From the NCBI GenBank assembly GCA_015061725.1, contig SUVX01000007.1, forward strand, positions 1-64,000: 64,000 nt of DNA. The letters are read 5' to 3'. The DNA is from Lentisphaerota bacterium. GTDB taxonomy: Bacteria > Verrucomicrobiota > Lentisphaeria > Victivallales > Victivallaceae. The translations under genes and the position numbers were made by a program. How positions within the stretch are numbered: the stretch's first letter is position 1; each line of letters opens with the position of its first letter. Shown one piece after another: positions 33,946 through 41,625 of this stretch. A model generated the notes under the pieces. That model was not told the DNA's origin and did no database searches. It saw nothing but the letters and a program-made list of their open reading frames with translations.

Positions 33946-33974
33946 AATATACCCCGTCTCAAAAGATTTTTCAA
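33946..33974 (-). promoter_or_regulatory. Promoter of the corA operon
   Basis: On the minus strand: TTGAAA (33974-33969), a 17-nt spacer, TATATT (33951-33946). It starts transcription about 235 nt before corA. Confidence 0.7.
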
Positions 33975-34099
33975 GGCTGAAACAATATTTTATCTCTTCT
34001 TTATTCTTTAAATTGCCATTTGATAATCATTTCTCTTTTGCAAGCTGCGCTCCTGCAGTGTTTTTTTGACAAAAAACTTGTAAAAAAATAAAAAATCTC

Positions 34100-34128
34100 T
34101 TGAAAAAACTCCGGTTGAATGCTATGTT
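34100..34128 (+). promoter_or_regulatory. Promoter of tRNA-Leu
   Basis: TTGAAA, a 17-nt spacer and TATGTT, ending 13 nt before the tRNA 5' end. Confidence 0.72.
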
Positions 34129-34141
34129 ATCTAACACACAA

Positions 34142-34226
34142 GCCGGAGTGGCGGAATGGCAGACGCGCTAGACTCAAAATCTGGTACTCTCTGAGTGTGT
34201 GGGTTCAAGTCCCACCTCCGGTACCA
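34142..34226 (+). tRNA. tRNA-Leu (CAA)
   Basis: 85 nt including an encoded CCA. The acceptor GCCGGAG pairs with CTCCGGT. The anticodon stem CTAGA/TCTGG closes the loop CTCAAAA, giving anticodon CAA. The long variable arm (class II) and GGTTCAAGTCC T-arm are typical of tRNA-Leu. Confidence 0.96.
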
Positions 34227-34239
34227 TTCACGGAAATCA

Positions 34240-34267
34240 CGCACCCCTCAACAGGGTGCGTTTTTTT
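34240..34267 (+). terminator. Terminator after tRNA-Leu
   Basis: A CGCACCC/GGGTGCG stem with a 7-nt loop and seven Ts, 13 nt after the tRNA. Confidence 0.9.
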
Positions 34268-34388
34268 ATGGTGGGATAATCAATCTGAAATATGTGCAAA
34301 ATACCGGACACTACCTTTATCTTTGCTTTTGAACCGGACGGCTGTTTTGTATTTTTCCGGAAATCATGCTGTGAAAAATGCTTTTTTC

Positions 34389-34417
34389 TTGAAAAAAAAT
34401 GCTTTTTGTGCTACAAT
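34389..34417 (+). promoter_or_regulatory. Promoter of the channel-SLOG-ligase operon
   Basis: TTGAAA, a 17-nt spacer, TACAAT. Expected start near 34424. An ATG at 34399 in the channel frame lies inside this promoter, which supports the later start at 34471. No other feature is seen between the tRNA-Leu terminator and this site. Confidence 0.72.
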
Positions 34418-34470
34418 ATGTGACTGGTATATTTTCCTCATGGTACTTTAGTTTACAGGCTGAAATCATA

Positions 34471-35199
34471 ATGAAAAAAAAGCAAAATCTGTTCAACGCA
34501 CTGGAAGGTGTTTCAAAAAAGTCCGCCCATTTGGATTTTTATGATATCCTGATGGTCATCGTCATAGTTATCAGTCTTTTTCCTCTGATGTTCAAAGAAA
34601 AATATCTGTGGCTGAATATCCTTGATGTGGCTGCTTCAGCCATTTTTACGGCAGATTATCTCCTGAGATGGTATACCGCCGATTTGAAATTGAAAAAAGG
34701 AAGAAAGTCTTTTATTTTATATCCTGTTACCCCCATGGCAATTATCGATCTGCTTGCCATTCTGCCCGTGATCATCTGGTTTATTCCCGGACTTACTTAT
34801 TTGCATTTCATCCGATTTTTTAAAGTTTTCCGTACATTCAAACTGCTGCGTTATTCCCAAAGCTGTCTGATGATCCGCAATACGATCTATAAGCAGCGGC
34901 ATGCGCTTTTTTCTGCATATATGTTTGCCGTATTCTATATTTTTATTTCAGCCTTACTGGTCTTTAATGTCGAACCGCAGACATTCAAAACTTTTTATGA
35001 TGCCCTCTATTGGGCAGTCGTGAGTTTGACAACCGTGGGATACGGGGATATTTATCCGGTCAGCGCTGTCGGCAGATTGGTGACGGTTATCTCGGCTTTT
35101 GTCGGAATTGCCATCGTCGCATTGCCGTCGGGTATCATCACTGCCGGATATATGGCTGAACTTGAAAAGTCTTCAAAAACTGATCCGGAAGAAAAATAA
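34471..35199 (+). CDS. Voltage-gated-type potassium channel
   Basis: 242 residues from the ATG at 34471. Six membrane helices as in Kv channels: S1 (DILMVIVIVISLFPLM), S2-S3, an S4 voltage-sensor helix with spaced basic residues (RFFKVFRTFKLLRYS), then S5, the pore loop with selectivity filter TTVGYGD, and S6. The C-terminal tail is short and charged (EKSSKTDPEEK), without an RCK or cyclic-nucleotide domain. It should pass K+ across the inner membrane. It is the first gene of a five-gene run, with only 37 nt before the SLOG-like gene, so it may be an effector or sensor in that system rather than a housekeeping channel. Confidence 0.88.
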   Translation: MKKKQNLFNALEGVSKKSAHLDFYDILMVIVIVISLFPLMFKEKYLWLNILDVAASAIFTADYLLRWYTADLKLKKGRKSFILYPVTPMAIIDLLAILPVIIWFIPGLTYLHFIRFFKVFRTFKLLRYSQSCLMIRNTIYKQRHALFSAYMFAVFYIFISALLVFNVEPQTFKTFYDALYWAVVSLTTVGYGDIYPVSAVGRLVTVISAFVGIAIVALPSGIITAGYMAELEKSSKTDPEEK

Positions 35200-35236
35200 T
35201 TTTCCAAAAAAGTAACAAATTAAACCACAGCGATTT

Positions 35237-37114
35237 ATGATTATGAACGAAAAACAGTGTTTTTTTACGGATACTTTAAAAATTCCGTTGATTGTCGGCA
35301 TAACAGGACATATTGACATCCTCACCCCCGAATCAGAAATAAAAACGCAACTCAACATCTTCTGGGAAAAACTGCAGTCTCTTACAGGTCCGGATACCCC
35401 CATTATCCTGTTGACTTCAATTGCCGCAGGCGCCGACCATCTGACTGTAAAATATCTTCCTCAAAACGTCAAATACTGCGTTGTTCTGCCGTTTGACGAA
35501 GCGGAATACCGCAAAGATTTTTCCGGACAGGATCTTGCAAGCTTTGAAGATGATCTCAAAGGCGCTTTCAAAGTCATCTCCTGTCAGGCAGAAGCCGGAA
35601 ATTATGCGCCGGCAGCGGATTATATCCGCAGATACGCCGATGTGCTTCTGTCCATGTGGGACGGATATGCAAATCTGGACACTCAAACCGGCAAAGCTGA
35701 ATCAGGCGGCACATATTACCAGATCAGGGCGGCTTTCGGCATGGACGATCTGCTGTTGAGTCATCAGGAAAAGAAACACCTGATTGTCAATCTCCCTGTT
35801 GTCCGCAGCAGAAAGGGTCCGGAATATCATTTGCAGCACGGAGAAAAACTTATTCCCGGATATCCGGAAAACAATCTTCTCTCTGCCATCACGCGGAAAG
35901 AGGAAACAGAGGAACTTATCTTTACACCGTTTGCAGACTACAGCATTACTTCCGCCGGAGATTCTCCGGATTCTGAAGAAAATATCGAGTTCCCGCAAGT
36001 TCTTGAGTTTCTCAAAAAACATAACGCAAATCTGCCCGCAACGCCGTATCATGATCCGTATCTCCGCCCCGAAATGGAAAAATTCCCCGAAGCAATGAAT
36101 ATCGTTCAGGATGATTTTTCAAGATACGAATACTTTGATGCAAAATCTCAAAAACATCAGATTCCGCATAAGAAACAGTTTTTTTTGATTGCTCTGTTTT
36201 CAATCTTCATCGGAATTCTGGGACAGGCTTGGGGAGATTTGGATTTCAGCGAAGAGGTCATCCACTGTATTATCTTTTTATATCTGCTGGGTTGTGCCGC
36301 AATTTTTCTTTACGGACGGAAAATCGCCCGTGAGAACCATTATTTGCATTATCTCAATCCGCGCATCATTGCAGAATTTCTCCGCCTGAAAATATTCTGG
36401 AAACTGTCAGGCATCCGGGAGTCCTTTACGGACTATCTGCTGGAAGAAAGCGCAAGTTATCTGTTTGCACTGCCGTTCAGCAACTGGATGATTGCAGAAA
36501 GACCCCTGCCTGAGGAAACTTCAAAATGGCTCGACGACGGAAAAGGTCTGCCGGCGGTCAGCAATTGCTGGCTGAAAGATCAGAAAAATTATTACAACAG
36601 TTATCTGCTGCCGGATTCCAATCACTTTTTATTGAGTCAGCCCGGGGAAAAATGCAAAAATCTCCCGTTCCTTTCTCCTCAATGGCTCAAACAATATTTC
36701 AAGAAATATGAACGCCTTGCGGGGTATTCAAAACTCGGTAAAAACTTCTTCACCTGGAGCGCTTTTATTCTCTCCGGAGTGTTGATTTGCATATTTATTG
36801 CTGCAAAAATTTTCAAATTTGACCACACAGAAGTATTGTGGCTTTCCTTTTACCGGGAGTTTCTGGTCGGAATATGCCCCTTTACAGTCGCAACTCTGGG
36901 CTGGCTGCTTGAAAAGAAAAATTGGGACTCCCTCGGATATCAATACCGCAATACCGTAAAACTGTTTGACAAGACAATCAAATTTGTCGAGAGCAATAAT
37001 CACACAGTGGAAGAAAAAAAGCAGATTATCAAAGAGCTGATGCTCTATGCCCATCAGGAAAATACCGAATGGAACAATATTAAAAAGAATGCCGAACCTG
37101 AACCGATGATGTAA
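35237..37114 (+). CDS. SLOG-like nucleotide-sensing domain fused to paired membrane helices (SLATT-like)
   Basis: 625 residues. The N-terminal domain (about 17-190) is Rossmann-like: LIVGITGHIDI, then IAAGADHL, VVLPFDEAEYRKDF, ADVLLSMWDG and GGTYYQIRAAFG, a pattern I associate with SLOG/TRPM-N-type domains that bind nucleotide-derived ligands. Two membrane helices follow (about 315-335, 343-360), then a soluble linker and a second pair (about 505-525, 540-557) ending in a charged helix, as in SLATT-type effectors. Such proteins are predicted to open pores in response to nucleotide signals in bacterial conflict systems (inference from published comparative work). The motif calls are by eye. 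Confidence 0.62.
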   Translation: MIMNEKQCFFTDTLKIPLIVGITGHIDILTPESEIKTQLNIFWEKLQSLTGPDTPIILLTSIAAGADHLTVKYLPQNVKYCVVLPFDEAEYRKDFSGQDLASFEDDLKGAFKVISCQAEAGNYAPAADYIRRYADVLLSMWDGYANLDTQTGKAESGGTYYQIRAAFGMDDLLLSHQEKKHLIVNLPVVRSRKGPEYHLQHGEKLIPGYPENNLLSAITRKEETEELIFTPFADYSITSAGDSPDSEENIEFPQVLEFLKKHNANLPATPYHDPYLRPEMEKFPEAMNIVQDDFSRYEYFDAKSQKHQIPHKKQFFLIALFSIFIGILGQAWGDLDFSEEVIHCIIFLYLLGCAAIFLYGRKIARENHYLHYLNPRIIAEFLRLKIFWKLSGIRESFTDYLLEESASYLFALPFSNWMIAERPLPEETSKWLDDGKGLPAVSNCWLKDQKNYYNSYLLPDSNHFLLSQPGEKCKNLPFLSPQWLKQYFKKYERLAGYSKLGKNFFTWSAFILSGVLICIFIAAKIFKFDHTEVLWLSFYREFLVGICPFTVATLGWLLEKKNWDSLGYQYRNTVKLFDKTIKFVESNNHTVEEKKQIIKELMLYAHQENTEWNNIKKNAEPEPMM

Positions 37115-37162
37115 TCCGGTTCTGTCACAACATTCTTACGCAAAAAATTCAAAGGAGATTCT

Positions 37163-37759
37163 ATGGCAAAGCCGCTTCAATTCCGCCTGGACGGCTCAAT
37201 ATTTGAAGGTGTTCCGGTCAAACTGGAAAGAGAAAAACTTTACGGTTATGCGGATACCATTGCAACCACACAGGACGGCAACCCCTGTATTCTGGCAAAT
37301 CTGGATGCCGGCGGCACGCTGGTCATTCCGCCCGGAGCGATAAAAAACGGTACCGTTGATGAAAACGGCATGTGGTTTGAAAAAGCGGAACTTACCGCCG
37401 TGGATATCTCCGGCAAACCCGCTGAACTGCGTGCTTCATCGTTTGACGCACCTGTGGATTTGACAGAAACAGTCAGTGAAGAAACATTTTTTGATAATGT
37501 CTGGAACTCCGTCTACCAGATCATCAATCCGGAACTGGCGGAAAAACTGGGTGATAAAATATATAAATTTCCCTTCAACTATCGTGCCGGAACCGGTAAT
37601 GATGACGGTTATCTGCTCTCAGCAAACGGTCTGGTTTATCTTTTTTCAGGAGATGCCATCAGCTTTCAATACCTGGGACTGGGTGAAGAAGGCGTACTGG
37701 ATGGTGAGATTCCGGATGAAGAAATGGATGATGATGAACTTGATTTCGATTTGATGTAA
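37163..37759 (+). CDS. Conserved-looking protein of unknown function
   Basis: 198 residues, soluble, with a strongly acidic C-terminus (PDEEMDDDELDFDLM). The N-terminal half looks beta-rich with Gly turns (FEGVPVKL, NLDAGGTLVIPPGAI). No signal peptide, membrane helix or catalytic motif is visible. I do not recognise it. An AGGAGA site precedes the ATG. It lies 48 nt after the SLOG-like gene and 12 nt before the next gene, so it belongs to the operon. The acidic tail could mimic nucleic acid or mediate binding to a basic partner; this is speculation. Confidence 0.7.
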   Translation: MAKPLQFRLDGSIFEGVPVKLEREKLYGYADTIATTQDGNPCILANLDAGGTLVIPPGAIKNGTVDENGMWFEKAELTAVDISGKPAELRASSFDAPVDLTETVSEETFFDNVWNSVYQIINPELAEKLGDKIYKFPFNYRAGTGNDDGYLLSANGLVYLFSGDAISFQYLGLGEEGVLDGEIPDEEMDDDELDFDLM

Positions 37760-37771
37760 GGAAAATCTGAT

Positions 37772-38470
37772 ATGCGGGCAATACATATTTCAAATGAAAA
37801 AAAGCGCGATGCACAAGTGGGTTTTGAAGCTCAGAGTGCGGATGTGAAATTGTTTTTCCTTACACCTGAGGGCGGCAGAACGTTCAATGAACGCTATGTG
37901 AAATTCACGATGGATACTTCTGCTGAAGTGCTGGAAGAAAAATACGGCGATCTGACGGATGATATCATCGCCGGAGACCCGGAAATCGATTTTGAAAAGG
38001 TCGGAAAAAAACTCTCTGAATTGAAGAAAGTTTATCTTACTTCAAACGGTCAGGTTGCCTACGGTGTCAATTTGACTGAACACATTTATCTGCCGGACGG
38101 TACAGAAAAAGGTACCCGTCCCGTCACCCGGACCCAAGCCAATATCTCGCTGGATGCCCTGCCGGTGTGCTGGACGGGAAAAATGATTTCCAAGTCATCT
38201 GCGCTGCGGAAATTCGTATTCAGCAGAAGTTATCAGCTGCGGCATGTCAACGGACTGACGTTTGACTTCCTTTACGATATGGCAAAAACGCTCGCTGAAA
38301 AAAAAGCTCTGATGCTTATCGGTGGCGGTGAAAAAGGAACAGAGCCTCTGGTCATGTTCAACGGCGGCGTCGCTTACCGCGCTTTTCTCGAAGGACGGAT
38401 CGACGGAAACAAATATATGCTCATTATGCATTTGACCAACCTTGAACTTAAGGAGCTGCCCAATGCCTGA
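37772..38470 (+). CDS. Protein of unknown function in the ligase operon
   Basis: 232 residues, soluble. The central part has DGTEKGTRPVTRTQANISLDALP and a basic KMISKSSALRKFVFSRSYQLRH stretch. The C-terminal half has LIGGGEKGTEPLVMF, which resembles a nucleotide- or phosphate-binding Gly-rich turn but is not a clear P-loop (no GKS/T). No family is recognised. Its last codons overlap the ligase gene start by 8 nt, so the two are coupled and likely act together. Confidence 0.7.
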   Translation: MRAIHISNEKKRDAQVGFEAQSADVKLFFLTPEGGRTFNERYVKFTMDTSAEVLEEKYGDLTDDIIAGDPEIDFEKVGKKLSELKKVYLTSNGQVAYGVNLTEHIYLPDGTEKGTRPVTRTQANISLDALPVCWTGKMISKSSALRKFVFSRSYQLRHVNGLTFDFLYDMAKTLAEKKALMLIGGGEKGTEPLVMFNGGVAYRAFLEGRIDGNKYMLIMHLTNLELKELPNA

Positions 38471-39824
38471 CAATCCTATCAACTACGCGCAAATTGCAAT
38501 TGATTATAAGCATAAGACTTCTTTTATTTTAACTTGCAAAGAACAGATTTCTTCAAGGATCAGCGGCAGAAATATCGCCGTCACGAGAAAAATCGACGGC
38601 ACTATGCAAATTGTCTTTTTCCATGACGGCAAGGTATGCATGGCAAACACCGGCGGAAAAGTCCTGGAAAATCTGCCCTGTCTGGATGATTTTGCGGAGC
38701 AGCTCAAAAAAGCGGGTATCCGATCGGCAACGGTTGCGGCTGAACTTTATGTTCCCTCTGCCGGAGTCCGTCCCCGCTGTTACGATACTTTGCAGGCACT
38801 TAAAGACAAGACGCCCGACAGCGCAAAAAAACTCTGCCTTGCGCCGTTTGATCTATTGGAGCTGGAAGGAGAATCTTTCAAAAACTGTCATTATGAAGAA
38901 AAACACGCAAAACTTGCAGAACTTTTCGACAGTGATTTTGTCCGTCCGGTAGAAATGCAATCGGTCTCTTCTGTTTCAGAAGTTGAACAGATTTTCTCGG
39001 AATGGGTCATCGAAGGCGGTGCTGAAGGATTGGTCGTTCACTCCGAAATGCCGTTTTCGTGGAAGGTCAAACCGCGCCACACGATTGACGCCGTTGTCGT
39101 CGGATACACCGTCAACGGCAATGAAATCAGAAATCTGCTGTTCGCCGTGTGCCGCGGGGACGGCAGTTTTCAGGTGTTCGGGGTTGCCTCCAACGGATTG
39201 ACTGCCGGGGAACGTATTTCTCTGCCGGTCGAACTGGAAAAACAGGTCGTTCCCTCTGAATATATCCGTACGGATTCCAGCGGCATTGCGTTCAGAATGG
39301 TCCGTCCGCAAAGGGTTTATGAATTGAGTGTCGGAGAATTCATTTCAGAAAACCACCTGGGCAAAATCAGGTGGAATCCCCTGCTGGAACTTACTTCAGA
39401 CGGTTGGAAATGCAAAGCCCAGACACCCGGCGTATCGGCAATTGCCATGAGTATCGTCCGTTTCCGTGAGGATAAAGTACCGGAATTTTCTTTTATTCCC
39501 GTCAATCAGTTGTCGGACCTCTGTCCGTTTGCAGAAAAACAGCAGAATCTTTCCGGCGATCCCAGCACAATTCTGGCGCGGCGGGTTTTTAAAAAGGTAT
39601 CCGGTGCCAAGACGATGGTCCAGAAATTCATCATCTGGAAAACCAACAAGGAACATACCGGCAACTTTCCCGCTTACATATTCCACCACACCGATTACAG
39701 TGCCACCCGGAAAGAGGCACTCAAACGCGATTTGCGTACATCCTCAAGCGAAGAGCAGATACGCAGAATCATGGATGATTTTATCGCCGGAAATATCAAA
39801 AAAGGCTGGGAAGAAGTTTTGTAA
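38463..39824 (+). CDS. ATP-dependent DNA/RNA ligase-fold nucleotidyltransferase
   Basis: 453 residues from the ATG at 38463, preceded by AAGGAG. The covalent nucleotidyltransferase motifs are visible: motif I KIDG with the AMP-accepting Lys at 43, motif III AAELY (93-97), motif IV EGLVVHS (188-194) and motif V KVKPRHTID (201-209). An OB-fold-like part follows to about 340, then about 110 residues with no match I know. This fold seals nicks or modifies nucleic-acid ends using ATP. It is small and divergent compared with replicative ligases. Placement after channel, SLOG-like and two unknown genes points to a specialised repair or immunity role. Confidence 0.78.
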   Translation: MPDNPINYAQIAIDYKHKTSFILTCKEQISSRISGRNIAVTRKIDGTMQIVFFHDGKVCMANTGGKVLENLPCLDDFAEQLKKAGIRSATVAAELYVPSAGVRPRCYDTLQALKDKTPDSAKKLCLAPFDLLELEGESFKNCHYEEKHAKLAELFDSDFVRPVEMQSVSSVSEVEQIFSEWVIEGGAEGLVVHSEMPFSWKVKPRHTIDAVVVGYTVNGNEIRNLLFAVCRGDGSFQVFGVASNGLTAGERISLPVELEKQVVPSEYIRTDSSGIAFRMVRPQRVYELSVGEFISENHLGKIRWNPLLELTSDGWKCKAQTPGVSAIAMSIVRFREDKVPEFSFIPVNQLSDLCPFAEKQQNLSGDPSTILARRVFKKVSGAKTMVQKFIIWKTNKEHTGNFPAYIFHHTDYSATRKEALKRDLRTSSSEEQIRRIMDDFIAGNIKKGWEEVL

Positions 39825-40281
39825 ATCAAATACAAACAGTTATTCTGTATTTATTGGTAATGTCTGCCGCTTAGTTCAAATATTTAATTTTCAATCAGCC
39901 GTGGAAAAACAAATTCCATTTTGTTTTTCCGGAACCGGATGTACCACCCTGTCCACACTCGTTTTTTTCATTTTTTTATACTACTTTTGACACTATCGTT
40001 TGATTAAGTGTGTGGTAACAATAATCAATCACAGAAACAGGCTCTTTTCAAGCCCTCTTTCTGAAAATGTGCGCAATTTCCCGGACGTTATCTTTCCTTG
40101 TCTGTAATCGTCTGTAAAAGTCCGTAAACTTTGCGGCATAACCTTGACGCGGATTTATGAAGCATTTTGCGGTGCATGAAGCGAAAGCCTTGACAGGCTT
40201 CAACCGGTTTGCCCCCCCGAAGATTGCTTGCGAGGCGCCGCCGCAGGTTGTGTTTTTTACAAAAAATGAGACAATAACTAT
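39825..40281. other. Gap between convergent operons, one A/T hairpin
   Basis: About 456 bp with no credible gene. It contains the hairpin GGAAAAACAAA/TTTGTTTTTCC (39903-39930), a candidate bidirectional terminator between the converging ligase and helical-repeat genes. A GC-rich patch with a run of seven Cs lies near 40211-40245. I see nothing else in it. Confidence 0.6.
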
Positions 40282-41625
40282 TTATTCATGACGGTTCATT
40301 CTCTCAAGAAAAACCGTCATGAATTTTTTATCATCCACCATGCAGGGGGCAATTTTAAACAATTCTTCAAGGGGGAGCTGACTCCAATCAAGAGAAGAAA
40401 TCACCGTATGCAGTGCAAAGGGGGAAAATCCGTTTTCTTTCAGAATCAGATACAGCTGCGGAATATCAACACCTGTTAGACGGCTGATGTGTCTTGCCAT
40501 GACGCCGGGGGAGAGAAATGAAAGTATCCTGCTGATTTGTTTAAAAGTACCGTGTTGGATCGCAAGACGCAGAAATTTCACCAGATAACACTCCAGACGG
40601 ACTGTCCGTGTGCCGGATTCAAGGTCCCGGCGGTGCCAATCGAGTTGTTCTTCATGATTTGTAAATGTTTCATCTTTTCCGATACGGCAGAGGACATCCC
40701 ACGCTTCTTCAAACCAGTTATCAAAACACTCTGGCGCATATTCTGCAAACGACAGCCAGACGTCTCCGGCGTGGGAATAATGATACATGACTGGAGCAAT
40801 TTCCTGCAATTGGCTGTTGTTTTTATATCCGGAGAAAAACGTATTTGACGGATTACCGATTTCTGTAAGCAGCTGCATGACAGCTTTTCCGGATTTCAGA
40901 TTTTCTTTTTTCAGCAATTCAAAGAGTTTCAGCAATTCCGGAGTCGGCGTTATGTCACGCAGTGCAGGTGCTTCAGGCAATACACAACCCGGGGCAGGCT
41001 CCTGAAAAATCATTTCCTGTTCAAAGCGGACAAATGCTTCAGCAACATTGAGATTTTTGTATATATTTGAATCCTCAGAACAGGCGGAAGAGTTTCCCCG
41101 ATGGAAACGTTTGCGGAGAATTGAGAGTTTTTCAGGTTCATCACATGCGGCGATTCTGTTCAGGATATCCTGCTTCAGATAGTATCCGTCAAGCAGAAGA
41201 ATGACTTGAACAAGCTGTTCTTCTGTCAGAAATTTTGACGCCTGAGCAAGAGCGATCCTGCCGGCAAAATCTTTCTGTTCTTCGCTTAAACGGGATATGC
41301 ACCCACTGCAGTTGCGCTGCATTTTTGCAATGATTTCAGACACATTCCAAGAGCGTTCCCGGCTTACGGCAAGCAGAAAACAGCCCGAAAGAAAATAAAT
41401 TTCCGGTGAGGGGAGCGTATCAAGTGCATCAAGAGCCTGTGACAGTGAACACTTGGCATTGAACACAGTTTTCAACTGCAATCGGCGCATATTCTTTTGT
41501 TCAAGATATTGTCCGGCTTTCAGAAAGATTCCCGGCAGGAGCGATTTATCCGGTGTGCGGTTGTAATTTTCAATGTCTTCCAGCAATTCCCGGCGGCTGA
41601 TCAAATTTTTTATGGTTTCACTCAT
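40282..41625 (-). CDS. Helical-repeat protein, partner and partial paralogue of the TIR-NACHT protein
   Basis: 447 residues from the ATG at 41625, with AAAGGTGG upstream; it overlaps the TIR-NACHT stop by 8 nt. Entirely helical in appearance, with no NTPase or TIR motif. Its C-terminus (SQLPLEELFKIAPCMVDDKKFMTVFLERM) parallels the end of the large protein (SLPFADLCAISPCMLNDNAFLNTWLNGM). An internal segment (VSEIIAKMQRNCSG...) parallels VEPLIATMEQKCRG in the large protein. It is thus a stand-alone version of the large protein's sensor-type repeats. A regulator, decoy or second sensor is plausible. Family unknown. Confidence 0.72.
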   Translation of the reverse strand: MSETIKNLISRRELLEDIENYNRTPDKSLLPGIFLKAGQYLEQKNMRRLQLKTVFNAKCSLSQALDALDTLPSPEIYFLSGCFLLAVSRERSWNVSEIIAKMQRNCSGCISRLSEEQKDFAGRIALAQASKFLTEEQLVQVILLLDGYYLKQDILNRIAACDEPEKLSILRKRFHRGNSSACSEDSNIYKNLNVAEAFVRFEQEMIFQEPAPGCVLPEAPALRDITPTPELLKLFELLKKENLKSGKAVMQLLTEIGNPSNTFFSGYKNNSQLQEIAPVMYHYSHAGDVWLSFAEYAPECFDNWFEEAWDVLCRIGKDETFTNHEEQLDWHRRDLESGTRTVRLECYLVKFLRLAIQHGTFKQISRILSFLSPGVMARHISRLTGVDIPQLYLILKENGFSPFALHTVISSLDWSQLPLEELFKIAPCMVDDKKFMTVFLERMNRHE

